This document shows, piece after piece, positions 19,345 through 27,963 of a stretch of DNA of 50,967 nt (its first letter is position 1; the number at the start of each line of letters is the position of its first letter). Position numbers and translations under genes: made by a program. This DNA is from Arcobacter sp. CECT 8985. Lineage in GTDB: Bacteria > Campylobacterota > Campylobacteria > Campylobacterales > Arcobacteraceae. The DNA lies in assembly GCF_004116495.1 (NCBI RefSeq), contig NZ_PDKC01000022.1:1-50967 (forward strand), in the 5' to 3' direction. Below the pieces are notes generated by a model. That model had not been told where the DNA came from. It searched no databases and saw only the letters and a list, made by a program, of their open reading frames with translations.

Positions 19345-20106
19345 ATGATTCCATCTTTATTTATATCACACGGTGGCCCTAATACAATTTTACACGATAA
19401 CACAACAAAAAAAAGTCTAAAAAATATAACAAACGTTTTAAAAAATCCAAAATATATAGTTATTGTTTCTGCACACTGGTCAACTAGAAGTTTAGAGATA
19501 ATAAGTCCTAATGCAAATAAAATAATGTATGATTTCTATGGCTTTGAAAAAGAGTTATATGAATACAAATATAAAATAAAAAGTGATTTAAAATATACAA
19601 ATAAAGTATTAGATAAATTACAAAGTTTTGATGTTAGATTAAGTAACAAAGATAGCTTTGACCACGGAGTATGGACAGTTTTAGCAATGATGTATAAAAA
19701 ACTTGATATACCTGTAATAAATATTAGTTTGCCACTTGGTTATAGTGCAGAAAAACTATTTTTATTGGGACAAAGTCTAAGAAGTTTAAGAAATGAAGCT
19801 CTACTAATATTTAGTGGTTCAATAACTCATAATTTATATGATTTATACCCAAGTTTAGATGCTCCTGTTAAAAAGTATGCATATACTTTTAATGAAAAAA
19901 TAAAACAAATTTTAAAAACAGGTGACAAAGAGCAGTTATTGAATTATGAAAATATAGAGTACTTTAAGCAAAACCACCCCACTAAAGAGCATTTTCTTCC
20001 AATGCTAATTGCTTTAGGTACTTCAAAAAGCTATAAAGCTAAAAGTTTTAATAGTGAGATTGTTTATTCTAATTTATCAATGGAAAGCTACATTTTCGAA
20101 GATTAA
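19345..20106 (+). CDS. LigB/DODA-type extradiol dioxygenase family protein (YgiD-like)
   Basis: A 253-residue class III extradiol dioxygenase-fold protein. Metal-site candidates are His9 (FISHGGPN), the His in VSAHWST (about 43), the His in SGSITHNLYD (about 160) and the His in TKEHFLPML (about 217), as in bacterial 4,5-DOPA dioxygenase-like YgiD. Physiological substrate unknown. The last 50 bases of the gene and the following terminator are duplicated at 21990-22075, beyond the Doc/HTH pair. Confidence 0.88.
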   Translation: MIPSLFISHGGPNTILHDNTTKKSLKNITNVLKNPKYIVIVSAHWSTRSLEIISPNANKIMYDFYGFEKELYEYKYKIKSDLKYTNKVLDKLQSFDVRLSNKDSFDHGVWTVLAMMYKKLDIPVINISLPLGYSAEKLFLLGQSLRSLRNEALLIFSGSITHNLYDLYPSLDAPVKKYAYTFNEKIKQILKTGDKEQLLNYENIEYFKQNHPTKEHFLPMLIALGTSKSYKAKSFNSEIVYSNLSMESYIFED

Positions 20107-20139
20107 CAGACAAAAAAAAGAGTGCTATAAAGCACTCTT
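20055..20139. repeat. Direct repeat copy A (dioxygenase 3' end plus terminator)
   Basis: This segment recurs at 21990-22075 with two substitutions (in the bases after the stop) and one extra A in the A-run. It covers the last codons and stop of the dioxygenase gene and the AGAGTGCT/AGCACTCT hairpin. The copies enclose the Doc-toxin and HTH genes; the distance between copy starts is 1935 bp. Confidence 0.95.
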
Positions 20140-20140
20140 T
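20117..20140. terminator. Hairpin terminator after the dioxygenase gene
   Basis: AAAGAGTGCT and AGCACTCTTT form a 10-bp stem with an ATAA loop. A-runs precede it, so on the minus strand it ends in a long U-run and can also end the doc transcript. It is part of direct repeat copy A. Confidence 0.75.
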
Positions 20141-20200
20141 AGACTCTTATATAATTTTTATAAGTACTTATAGAAATATTTCTTTTAGAGCACCAAAAAA

Positions 20201-20644
20201 TTAATTTATTTGCCATACAGCTTCAATTATTTTCATTTTAGTTGATTCACTTAATTCATCTTCATTAATAATTGATACTAGAATTTCCAGTAATAATTTA
20301 TCATTTATTTTACCTTCAGCGAGCCAAACTACAATTTCTTCCATATGATACATAAATCTTTTTATACAATAATCATATCCATTAATTTCTAAAAAATATG
20401 CCCCTAGTACTAAACTAGAACGTTTATTTCCATCATTAAATGGATGAAATTTATTTACAGCAATTATTAAATGTTTTAATTTTTCTTCAATTGTAGGATA
20501 ATATAAATCATGTTGAATATGTTCTAAAGCACTTTCAAGTAAATGAATTTCTCTGTTTCCACACAAGCCACCACTTTTTTTTATAATCCAATCATGTACT
20601 TCAATAGCATGTTTTATATCAAAATAAAATATTGTTGAACTCAT
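20201..20644 (-). CDS. doc: Doc-type Fic-fold toxin (death-on-curing family)
   Basis: A 147-residue single-domain Fic/Doc protein. The active-site motif HPFNDGNKR lies at residues 67-75, with Lys before the final Arg as in Doc kinases rather than Gly as in AMPylating Fic enzymes (GNGR). Residues 25-40 (GGLCGNREIHLLESAL) match the conserved Doc helix. P1 Doc phosphorylates EF-Tu and arrests translation; the same activity is likely but unproven here. No inhibitory (S/T)xxxE(G/N) helix was recognised within the protein. It starts one base after the stop of the upstream HTH gene, so the two form an operon. No Phd-like small antitoxin is present. Confidence 0.9.
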   Translation of the reverse strand: MSSTIFYFDIKHAIEVHDWIIKKSGGLCGNREIHLLESALEHIQHDLYYPTIEEKLKHLIIAVNKFHPFNDGNKRSSLVLGAYFLEINGYDYCIKRFMYHMEEIVVWLAEGKINDKLLLEILVSIINEDELSESTKMKIIEAVWQIN

Positions 20645-20645
20645 A

Positions 20646-21662
20646 TTATCTATCTTTTAGTCGTTTTAAAATAGCTAGTGTTTCTGGGTCTGAAAGTCTT
20701 TCTTCTAATGTTTTACTTTTTTCTCCTAAGAATTTATCAAAATCCACTTTAGGAACAGATTCCACGTAATTTTCAAGTTTTTCATGTAATGCATCTCTGA
20801 AGCATAAATCCCGACTTGCCATTTTAGCTCTAGCATCATTAATATGTGGAGTAAGATATGGATTTTTAGCTGCTTTATCAAAAAGGTGATTTAATTCATC
20901 TGTAGATAATTTTCTTCCTAAATCTTCAAATTTTTCTTTCATTTCAGTAGCAATTCCATGTTCAAAAGAGGCAATAGCATTAAGAACTTCTGCATACATA
21001 GTGTCTCTTACACTATCTTTATCTTTTAAAGATAATATTTTTTTATATTCCTTTGCATTTTCTAGAAAAATAATTTGATATATTTTATTTGTATAAGTTG
21101 CATATTTCCATTTACTATTTGAATCTAAATATAAATCTAATGCATCAGTGAATTCTTTTCTATAACTAAATTCTTTATATGCTGAAGGTAGATATGATTC
21201 ATCTCTTTGATTAATGAATTTTGTATGTCCACCTGATTTTTCAGCCATAACATCCAATACAATATCTAATATTTTATTTCTTATTTCTTTTGCTCTTTTA
21301 CTCTCCGTAACTAACATTGCTAAGTTTAATACAGTACGAAAGGTAAATAACCCTAAAGAAGGACTTTGTGATATGTCACCGACACCAATGTCGGAGAGAT
21401 AATTCTTAAAACTTTTAAGTTCTAAACCTTTAAGAACTTTATATCCATTTTTAGTTAGTTCTTCATTATGATTTTCTAAGTATCTTTCAATAGTACGAAC
21501 ATTTACATCTAATATTTCTGCTACTTTAACTTTACTAAAAATAGCTTCATTCTTCCAATATAATCCACCTAAATTTAGGTTTTCTTCTATTTTTTCAATG
21601 GCATAACCGTTATTTAAAATATTTTGTCTATTAGTAGTTGATGAAGTTAAATCTTTTTTCAT
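20646..21662 (-). CDS. HTH protein, putative large antitoxin/partner of Doc
   Basis: A 338-residue protein with no confident family assignment. Residues about 40-65 (FSKVKVAEILDVNVRTIERY) look like a helix-turn-helix, and the following region (to about 140) recalls phage-type antirepressor or RhuM-like domains. The middle (about 170-220) is rich in Tyr/Lys, and the C-terminal third is helical and charged. It is directly upstream of doc (one base between stop and start), the usual position of an antitoxin. It is much larger than Phd (about 73 residues). The antitoxin and autoregulator role is inference from position. Confidence 0.75.
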   Translation of the reverse strand: MKKDLTSSTTNRQNILNNGYAIEKIEENLNLGGLYWKNEAIFSKVKVAEILDVNVRTIERYLENHNEELTKNGYKVLKGLELKSFKNYLSDIGVGDISQSPSLGLFTFRTVLNLAMLVTESKRAKEIRNKILDIVLDVMAEKSGGHTKFINQRDESYLPSAYKEFSYRKEFTDALDLYLDSNSKWKYATYTNKIYQIIFLENAKEYKKILSLKDKDSVRDTMYAEVLNAIASFEHGIATEMKEKFEDLGRKLSTDELNHLFDKAAKNPYLTPHINDARAKMASRDLCFRDALHEKLENYVESVPKVDFDKFLGEKSKTLEERLSDPETLAILKRLKDR

Positions 21663-21989
21663 ATTTTCTCTTTTTATTTTATTAAAAAAACTTTTCTAGA
21701 TTATACCTTTAAGTAGTTTAGATGAATACTTTTTTAATATTATATAATGATAATAATTTATTTTTCAAATTTTAGCTATTGTTCACCGATTAATTCAAAG
21801 TTGTTCTTTTCCCTTTTGTCAGATTGACTTGAACTTGCAAATTTAAATTTTCATAGTTTTTTCCAGAAGGTTTAACAATAATCCATCAACTTCAGTTATT
21901 TAGGCTTGAGATTTTTAAGTTTTATATCTACTAATGTTTTAGAAATTTTTTCATATCATTACATCAATGGTACATTGGATAAAATTAAT
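21663..21989. other. Gene-free stretch of the island, with promoter and possible gene remnant
   Basis: The 327 bases upstream of the HTH gene hold no full gene. The AT-rich part next to 21662 probably carries its promoter (no clear -35/-10 pair chosen). On the minus strand, 21790-21885 is an open 31-codon stretch ending in TAA, read WIIVKPSGKNYE onward, preceded by stop codons. It lacks a start and looks like a decayed C terminus, but it is too short to identify. Confidence 0.4.
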
Positions 21990-22075
21990 TGAGATTGTTT
22001 ATTCTAATTTATCAATGGAAAGCTACATTTTCGAAGATTAGTAGACAAAAAAAAAGAGTGCTATAAAGCACTCTT
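21990..22075. repeat. Direct repeat copy B (abutting ffs)
   Basis: Near-identical to 20055-20139. It again encodes the last residues of the dioxygenase (ending YIFED, here with stop TAG instead of TAA), without the rest of the gene. The terminator part serves the SRP RNA gene on the minus strand. This duplicate marks the right boundary of the Doc/HTH island. Confidence 0.95.
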
Positions 22076-22076
22076 C
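22046..22076 (-). terminator. Terminator of the SRP RNA gene
   Basis: On the minus strand AGAGTGCT, a TTATA loop and AGCACTCT are followed by nine T residues. It lies directly after the 3' end of the SRP RNA and is the second copy of the hairpin found at 20117-20140. Confidence 0.8.
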
Positions 22077-22180
22077 TCCAGATACCCAAGCACACCACTA
22101 AGTAAGGTGCCTTGCTGTGTTCCCACCCTGGGGCGTTGTCTTAAAAAATGATTGCAAGGGTCTAAAGAAGAGCACTCAAA
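22070..22180 (-). ncRNA. ffs: Bacterial small SRP RNA (4.5S-type)
   Basis: Read on the minus strand, the apical domain is CCAGGGUG-GGAA-CACAGCAAGG: a GGAA tetraloop closed by GUG/CAC, with the symmetric loop formed by CAGG on the 5' side and the invariant AGCA on the 3' side, as in E. coli 4.5S RNA. The ends pair as GCUCUUCU with AGAAGAGU. It binds Ffh (not in this window) for co-translational membrane targeting. Exact ends are estimates. A TATAAT promoter box on the minus strand is at 22219-22224, so the primary transcript may carry a leader of about 30 bases. Confidence 0.88.
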
Positions 22181-22218
22181 ATACCTTGATATTTTCAGTG
22201 CTTTTCTTTAAGGAGCGT

Positions 22219-22224
22219 ATTATA
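22219..22224 (-). promoter_or_regulatory. -10 box for ffs
   Basis: A perfect TATAAT on the minus strand predicts transcription start near 22212, about 32 bases upstream of the SRP RNA body. The leader (about 22173-22205) can fold as AGCACU with AGUGCU. Confidence 0.5.
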
Positions 22225-22316
22225 CATCAAAAAACTTAAAACTACTTTTAAATTAAAAAGTAAAATTTAAGAAATTTTAGATATAACTCCATTATAATTT
22301 TATAAAAGAGTAGAAA

Positions 22317-23234
22317 TTGAATACTAAATACAGCTTTATTGGAATAATCTCATTAATTTTTGCAATGTTTATCTGGGGTAGTTCTTTTATTGGATTAAAA
22401 GTTGCCCTTGAATATTATAATCCTTATACAATAATATTTGTTAGAATGGTTTTTGCTTCATTGTGTTTTGTAATTTTTATAAAAGAGTTTATTAAATATG
22501 ATTTTACAAAAAAAGATTTAATGTATATAGTTTTATTATCTTTATTTGAACCTTGTTTATACTTTTTATTTGAAGTAAATGCTTTACAATTAACAACAGC
22601 TTCACAAGCAGGAATGATTACTTCTTTAGTACCTCTAATAACAGGAGTTTTAGCAGTTATATTTTTAAAAGAGTTAGTATCTAAACAATTTATTTTTGGC
22701 TCTTTTTTAGCTGTTTTTGGTTCTATTTGGTTAAGTTTAGAAGCTGTAACTTCTCTTAGTGCACCAAATCCAATATTAGGTAATTTCTTAGAGTTTTTAG
22801 CTATGTGTTGTGCATCGGGATATACAATAGTAGCAAAATATTTAACAAATAAGTTCTCTGCACTTTTTATTACTGCAAGTCAAGCTTTTATTGGTGCAAT
22901 ATTCTTTTTACCATTTGCAACTTATGAAGTTATAAATCATGACTTTGTGTTTAATATGGAAGGCTTTTTATGGATTATTTATTTAGGTGTTATTGTTACT
23001 TTAGGTGGGTATGGTTTATATAATTTTGCATTAACAAAAATAAATGCCTCAAAAGTATCTATTTATATAAATTTAATTCCTGTATTTACTCTTCTTTTAG
23101 CTTATTTTATATTAAAAGAAAAACTTTCATTTCAAGAAATAAGTGCTTCAGCGGTAATTTTATTTGGAGTATTTATATCTCAAATAAAAATTGTAATACC
23201 AAAAAAAATATTTAATTTTTTCAAAAAAATATGA
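22317..23234 (+). CDS. DMT-superfamily permease (EamA repeat protein)
   Basis: A 305-residue inner-membrane transporter with ten helices arranged as two EamA repeats. The first begins with FAMFIWGSSFIGLKVAL, the second with NFLEFLAMCCASGYTIVAKY. The end shows the typical INASKVSIYINLIPVFTLLLAYF-type segment. Substrates of this family are metabolites or amino acids and cannot be predicted here. The start is TTG at 22317 after AAAGAG; there is no nearer ATG that keeps helix 1. Its end overlaps the next gene (ATGA). Confidence 0.88.
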   Translation: MNTKYSFIGIISLIFAMFIWGSSFIGLKVALEYYNPYTIIFVRMVFASLCFVIFIKEFIKYDFTKKDLMYIVLLSLFEPCLYFLFEVNALQLTTASQAGMITSLVPLITGVLAVIFLKELVSKQFIFGSFLAVFGSIWLSLEAVTSLSAPNPILGNFLEFLAMCCASGYTIVAKYLTNKFSALFITASQAFIGAIFFLPFATYEVINHDFVFNMEGFLWIIYLGVIVTLGGYGLYNFALTKINASKVSIYINLIPVFTLLLAYFILKEKLSFQEISASAVILFGVFISQIKIVIPKKIFNFFKKI

Positions 23235-23653
23235 GTACTTATCTTTTATTATTTGTTGTAAGTTTAGTCTCAGCTACACTTTTTCCTATGGGAAGTGAGG
23301 CTTTACTTATATTAAATATAAAAGATGGTTACAATATTTATTTATTATTATTGTTTGCAACAACTGGTAATGTTCTAGGTTCAATAATTAATTACTTTTT
23401 GGGTTTAAAAGGAGAAGAGTTTTTAATTAAAAAAAAGATTTTAGATTCTAAAAAAATAGACAAATACAAAATCTTTTTTGATAAATATGGATTTTATTCT
23501 CTATTTTTATCTTGGGCTCCTATTATTGGTGATCCAATTACTTTAATTGCAGGTGTTTTTAAATATAGTTTCAAAAAATTTCTTTTAATTGTTTTTATAT
23601 CTAAATTTTTGAGATATCTTTTTTTATGTTTACTAACGCTATATTTAAGTTAA
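23231..23653 (+). CDS. YqaA-family small membrane protein (SNARE-associated/DedA-like)
   Basis: A 140-residue membrane protein with about four helices. The YqaA signature is present: LSWAPIIGDPITLIAGVFK (about residues 95-113), preceded by an N-terminal LFPMGSEALL. Related DedA-fold proteins transport lipids or affect envelope homeostasis; the role of YqaA is unproven. It overlaps the DMT permease by four bases and overlaps the convergent kinase gene by nine bases. Confidence 0.85.
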   Translation: MSTYLLLFVVSLVSATLFPMGSEALLILNIKDGYNIYLLLLFATTGNVLGSIINYFLGLKGEEFLIKKKILDSKKIDKYKIFFDKYGFYSLFLSWAPIIGDPITLIAGVFKYSFKKFLLIVFISKFLRYLFLCLLTLYLS

Positions 23654-25540
23654 TGGAATTTTAATTATAAAGTTCGCCCCATAATATTTTTTATTATTTG
23701 CTTCAAACATACTATTTTCTACTAATATTTCACCATTCATATGTTTTTCAATAATCTCTTTACTCATATAAAGACCTATTCCTGTTCCATTATCATTCTT
23801 TTTTGTCGTAAAATATGCATCAAAGATTTTTTCCATTATTTTTAATTTTATTCCTCCAGCATTATCTTTTATGCTAAAAATAATATTATTTTGTTTTTTA
23901 TATGTTTGAATATAGATAATTTTATTTTCAATATTTTTTATCATAAGTTGGTCTCTTGCATTATTTAAAATATTGATTAGTACTTGAATTAGTTCATTTT
24001 CTAATTGTGTTAGCTCTACATTTTCAATTTTTTTAATCAACTTAATATTTTTTGATTTAAATTGTGTAGAAACTAAACTAATACTTTTTTCTAGTATAGA
24101 TGATGTTGTAAATGTTGTTTTATTTTTATTTGGTTTAAAAAAGTTTTTGAAATCATCAATTGTTCTTGATAGATGTAAAGTTGCATCAATTATAATTTTT
24201 ATATCAGAATTAAATTCTTTATCATTTAAAACTCCAAACTCTTTTTGAACTTTTATTCCTGATGCTGCAGTTGATATTAAAGATAAAGGTTGTCTCCATT
24301 GATGAGCTATATTTCCTATCATTTCTCCCATTGTTGCCATTTTTGATTGTTGTGTTAATAGTGTATCTTTTTGTCTATTCTTAGTAATCTCTTCATATAC
24401 TTTCTGTTTATACTCAATAAATATTCTTTTTATTATATTTGACATATATGCAGAAATAATCAATAAAATAACTGTAATTGAAAAACTAATTAGTAATATA
24501 TTAGTAATATATACTTTTTTATATTTTAAAGCTTCTTGTTTTTTCTGTTGTATTAACTTTTCTAATTTTGTTTTATAATATCCCATTCCTATTATCCATT
24601 TCCATTGAGGAATATTTATAATATATGAAGTTTTTTCTTTTAATTTATTTGATGTCATGTGTTCTTTATATGTCAAAAAACCATGTTCTTTCTTTTTTGC
24701 TAAATTAACTATCTTTTTAAATAATTCTTTATTTTTTATTTCATAATTTTTCTTCAATTTTTTAAGGTTTTTATGTCCTAAAACCTTTGCATTGTAGTTA
24801 ATTACAAAAAGATATCTTTCATTTAATTTGTTTATTTTATTTATATATTTTAAAATATCTTCTTTTATAGAGTTTTCAAAATCTGATAAATACTCCCCTG
24901 TTCCAATTGATATATTAAGTGGTTTAAAATATTTGTAAAATGATATTTTCTTATATATCCTTTCTTTTTCTTTTTTTGGTTTGCTCCAATAATATGTATC
25001 GAATGTTTCAGTTTTATTTTTTATAGTATTGATTATTTTTTTTACGAAGTTATAGCCATTTGTATCTTTTAAATGTAGGTAGTTTTTATTTTCAAGATTT
25101 TCATTTAATGGATAAAGTAGATTATTTCCTTTTATATCATGTATAAAGTAATACCCTCTTCCATTATTAAATCTAATCTGCCTTAGTGCATCTTTTATCA
25201 TTTTTAAAATAACAGTTTTATCTTTTGTTTTGTTTTCTAAATATATATTATATGCTATTGTATATGCTTCATCTACTCTATTTTTAAGTTCTTTTCTTAA
25301 CTCATCTTCACTCTTATTTTTTTGATACATTATATACTGATAGAATTTTTTTACTTCTAATTGTATCTCTTCTTTACTTTGTTGAGTGAAAGTTGTCTCT
25401 ATTTTTCTTATTTCTTTTTTATAGTAATTTTGATTATTTAATAAGAGTAAATATGTAATTAACATTGATAATAAAATTATAAAAACAATTGGAGCATATT
25501 TTATAATTTGTAATATTCTTTTTTCATTATTTTTTATCAT
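23645..25540 (-). CDS. Cache-domain sensor histidine kinase
   Basis: A 631-residue kinase with membrane helices at about 12-30 and 348-370 bounding a large periplasmic sensor. The sensor contains Cache-type segments (NNGRGYYFIHDIKGNNLLYP, LNISIGTGEYL, and later IPQWKWIIGMGYY), suggesting tandem Cache domains that bind small molecules such as organic acids or amino acids. The phospho-acceptor His413 is in the Campylobacterota-type box NIAHQWRQPLS; N- and G-boxes are NILNNARDQL, DNAGGIK and GTGIGLYMSKEI. No response regulator is adjacent; it is an orphan kinase here. The core is paralogous to the kinase at 39910. Confidence 0.9.
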   Translation of the reverse strand: MIKNNEKRILQIIKYAPIVFIILLSMLITYLLLLNNQNYYKKEIRKIETTFTQQSKEEIQLEVKKFYQYIMYQKNKSEDELRKELKNRVDEAYTIAYNIYLENKTKDKTVILKMIKDALRQIRFNNGRGYYFIHDIKGNNLLYPLNENLENKNYLHLKDTNGYNFVKKIINTIKNKTETFDTYYWSKPKKEKERIYKKISFYKYFKPLNISIGTGEYLSDFENSIKEDILKYINKINKLNERYLFVINYNAKVLGHKNLKKLKKNYEIKNKELFKKIVNLAKKKEHGFLTYKEHMTSNKLKEKTSYIINIPQWKWIIGMGYYKTKLEKLIQQKKQEALKYKKVYITNILLISFSITVILLIISAYMSNIIKRIFIEYKQKVYEEITKNRQKDTLLTQQSKMATMGEMIGNIAHQWRQPLSLISTAASGIKVQKEFGVLNDKEFNSDIKIIIDATLHLSRTIDDFKNFFKPNKNKTTFTTSSILEKSISLVSTQFKSKNIKLIKKIENVELTQLENELIQVLINILNNARDQLMIKNIENKIIYIQTYKKQNNIIFSIKDNAGGIKLKIMEKIFDAYFTTKKNDNGTGIGLYMSKEIIEKHMNGEILVENSMFEANNKKYYGANFIIKIPLT

Positions 25541-25572
25541 TAAGACTATTATATATAATTATAATTAAAAAT

Positions 25573-26472
25573 TCACATGTTAAAGTGATTTTTTAATAAG
25601 TTATTTTTTGAAAAAATCTTATAAATTCTATTTTTATATGAAAATTCTAAATAATTAGCATGTAACCAAAGTCTATAACTTCCTGTTTTTTGGGCTCTTA
25701 ATTCTTTTTCTAAGGTTTTATTTAAATATCCTTCAGCAATTTCATCTTCAACTCCATAAATAGGATCTCCTACAATTCTATGTCCAATTGAATATAGATG
25801 AACTCTTATTTGATGCTGTCTACCTGTATGAGGAATAGCTTCTACTAATGATATATTCTTTTTTTTATTGTAGCTTATTGGTTTTATATATGTTAAAGAC
25901 TCTTTTCCTTCTTCATATGATGTTGTCATTCTAACCCCAATTTGCTTACCTTCTTTTAAAATTTTACTATCTATTTTTATGGTTTTTTCAATTTTACCTT
26001 CAACAATTGCAAGGTATGATTTTTTATATTTTTTTTCTAAAAACATATTTTTTAATTCTACTTCACTTTTCTTATTTTTTGCAACAATAATAAGTCCAGA
26101 AGTTTCTGCATCTATTCTATGAGCAAGGTTTGCATATTCTCCAAAATGGTATCTTATTTCATCTAATAAAGAGTATTTTGTATTTTTTGAAATTGGATGT
26201 ACCATAAGATTTGATGGTTTATCAAAAAGGGCAAAATCATTAAAATTTAATAATGGATTTAGACCTCTTGTATGTCCTTCAAACTGCGCTATATATATGA
26301 AATCTCCTCTTATTTTTTCTCCAATTTCATATGGGATTTTATTTTCATCAAAAACTCTATGTTTACTTAGATACTTTTGCGATAATTTGGGATTTAAAGA
26401 GATATTTTGTAATAAAAAATATTGTATTTTCTTGCCACTAATTGCGGTATATTTTTTTAAAATAAAAGGCAC
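25573..26472 (-). CDS. RluA-family 23S rRNA pseudouridine synthase
   Basis: A 299-residue enzyme with the catalytic Asp121 in AHRIDAETSGLIIVAK, then VEAIPHTGRQHQIRVHL and VGDPIYG, all classic RluA motifs. The N-terminal 75 residues are extra or S4-like and without clear motif. It converts specific uridines in rRNA or tRNA to pseudouridine; the exact position cannot be told from sequence. Confidence 0.92.
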   Translation of the reverse strand: MPFILKKYTAISGKKIQYFLLQNISLNPKLSQKYLSKHRVFDENKIPYEIGEKIRGDFIYIAQFEGHTRGLNPLLNFNDFALFDKPSNLMVHPISKNTKYSLLDEIRYHFGEYANLAHRIDAETSGLIIVAKNKKSEVELKNMFLEKKYKKSYLAIVEGKIEKTIKIDSKILKEGKQIGVRMTTSYEEGKESLTYIKPISYNKKKNISLVEAIPHTGRQHQIRVHLYSIGHRIVGDPIYGVEDEIAEGYLNKTLEKELRAQKTGSYRLWLHANYLEFSYKNRIYKIFSKNNLLKNHFNM

Positions 26473-26599
26473 AAACTTTTCCTAAAAATTAAGTTTAAAT
26501 TAACCAAATTTTAATAAAAAATTTTGGGTAACTTAGTTAATATATCATACATTAAAAAGCAATAAAAATTGATAAAAAAGAAAACAAGGGACTTACAAT

Positions 26600-27928
26600 A
26601 TGGTTGAAAGATATGCAAGAGAAGAGATGAGTTCAAAATGGACTATGCAAGCAAAATATCAAGCATGGCTAGATGTTGAAAAAGCTGTTGTTAAAGCTTG
26701 GAATAAAATTGGTTTAATTCCTGATGAAGATGCAAAAAAAATCGTAGATAATGCTGGTTTTTCTGTTGAAAGAATAGATGAAATTGAAGCAGTAACTAGA
26801 CATGATTTAATTGCTTTTACAACAAGTGTATCTGAAACACTTGGTGAAGAATCAAGATGGTTTCATTATGGAATGACTTCTTCTGATACTGTTGATACAG
26901 CAGTCGCTTTACAAATGAAAGACTCTTTAGAATTAATCATCAAAGATGTAAAAATGATGATGGAATCTATTAAAAAAAGAGCACAAGAACATAAATTTAC
27001 TTTAATGGTAGGTAGAAGTCATGGTATTCATGGTGAACCTATAACATTTGGACTTGTTCTTGCAGTATGGTATGATGAAATGGCAAGACACTTAGAAAAT
27101 TTAGAACAAACAATGAAAGTTATTAGTGTTGGTCAAATTTCTGGTGCTATGGGTAACTTTGCACATGCTCCTTTAGAACTTGAAGAGTATGCTTGTGAAG
27201 AATTAGGTCTTCAACCAGCTCCTGCGTCAAATCAAGTTATTCAAAGAGATAGATATGCAAGACTTGCTTCAGCACTTGCATTATTAGCTAGTTCAATTGA
27301 AAAATTTGCTATTCAAGTTAGACATTGGCAAAGAACTGAAGTTTATGAGTGCGAAGAGTTTTTTGCAAAAGGTCAAAAAGGATCTTCAGCAATGCCTCAT
27401 AAAAGAAATCCAATTTTAACTGAAAATATTACAGGTCTTGCAAGAATAATCAGAGCATATGCAACTCCTGCAATGGAAAATGTAGCATTATGGCATGAAA
27501 GAGATATATCTCACTCTTCAACTGAAAGATTTTGGTTACCAGATGCGTTTATTACAACAGATTTTATGCTTCACAGAATGAACAATGTTATCTCAAACTT
27601 AACAGTAATGCCAGAAAATATGATGAAAAATCTTAATTTAACTGGTGGATTAGTATTCTCTCAAAGAGTATTACTAGAATTACCAAAAGCAGGTGTAAGT
27701 AGAGAAGATGCATATAAAATCGTACAAAGAAATGCAATGAAAGTTTGGGAAGAAATTCAACATGACAAACCAACAACAAATGATAAAGGTGAGTCTATAT
27801 ATTTAGAACACTTATTATCTGATGAGGATTTAAGAGCTAAATTAAGTGAAGAACAAATTAGAGAATGTTTCAACTATGATTACTATACAAAAAATGTAGA
27901 TGCAATTTTTAACAGAGTTTTTAAATAA
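26600..27928 (+). CDS. purB: Adenylosuccinate lyase
   Basis: A 442-residue fumarase-superfamily lyase acting twice in purine synthesis (SAICAR and adenylosuccinate cleavage). The signature loop GSSAMPHKRNPI begins at residue 261, HYGMTSSDTVDT is near residue 85-95 and VGRSHGIHGEPITFG carries the catalytic His. It is a normal-length homotetramer subunit. It lies 35 bases upstream of nrdA in the same orientation, which links purine synthesis with deoxynucleotide production; co-transcription is possible. Confidence 0.97.
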   Translation: MVERYAREEMSSKWTMQAKYQAWLDVEKAVVKAWNKIGLIPDEDAKKIVDNAGFSVERIDEIEAVTRHDLIAFTTSVSETLGEESRWFHYGMTSSDTVDTAVALQMKDSLELIIKDVKMMMESIKKRAQEHKFTLMVGRSHGIHGEPITFGLVLAVWYDEMARHLENLEQTMKVISVGQISGAMGNFAHAPLELEEYACEELGLQPAPASNQVIQRDRYARLASALALLASSIEKFAIQVRHWQRTEVYECEEFFAKGQKGSSAMPHKRNPILTENITGLARIIRAYATPAMENVALWHERDISHSSTERFWLPDAFITTDFMLHRMNNVISNLTVMPENMMKNLNLTGGLVFSQRVLLELPKAGVSREDAYKIVQRNAMKVWEEIQHDKPTTNDKGESIYLEHLLSDEDLRAKLSEEQIRECFNYDYYTKNVDAIFNRVFK

Positions 27929-27963
27929 TTTATAATAATTCCACACAAAAAAAGGCAACAATA

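Noticed and set aside
20117-20140. A second, partial SRP RNA gene at repeat copy A
   Set aside because: Only the terminator hairpin is duplicated; the AGCA loop and GGAA tetraloop are absent there.
27929-27963. NrdR box pair in front of nrdA
   Set aside because: The 35-base gap between purB and nrdA has no convincing paired motif.
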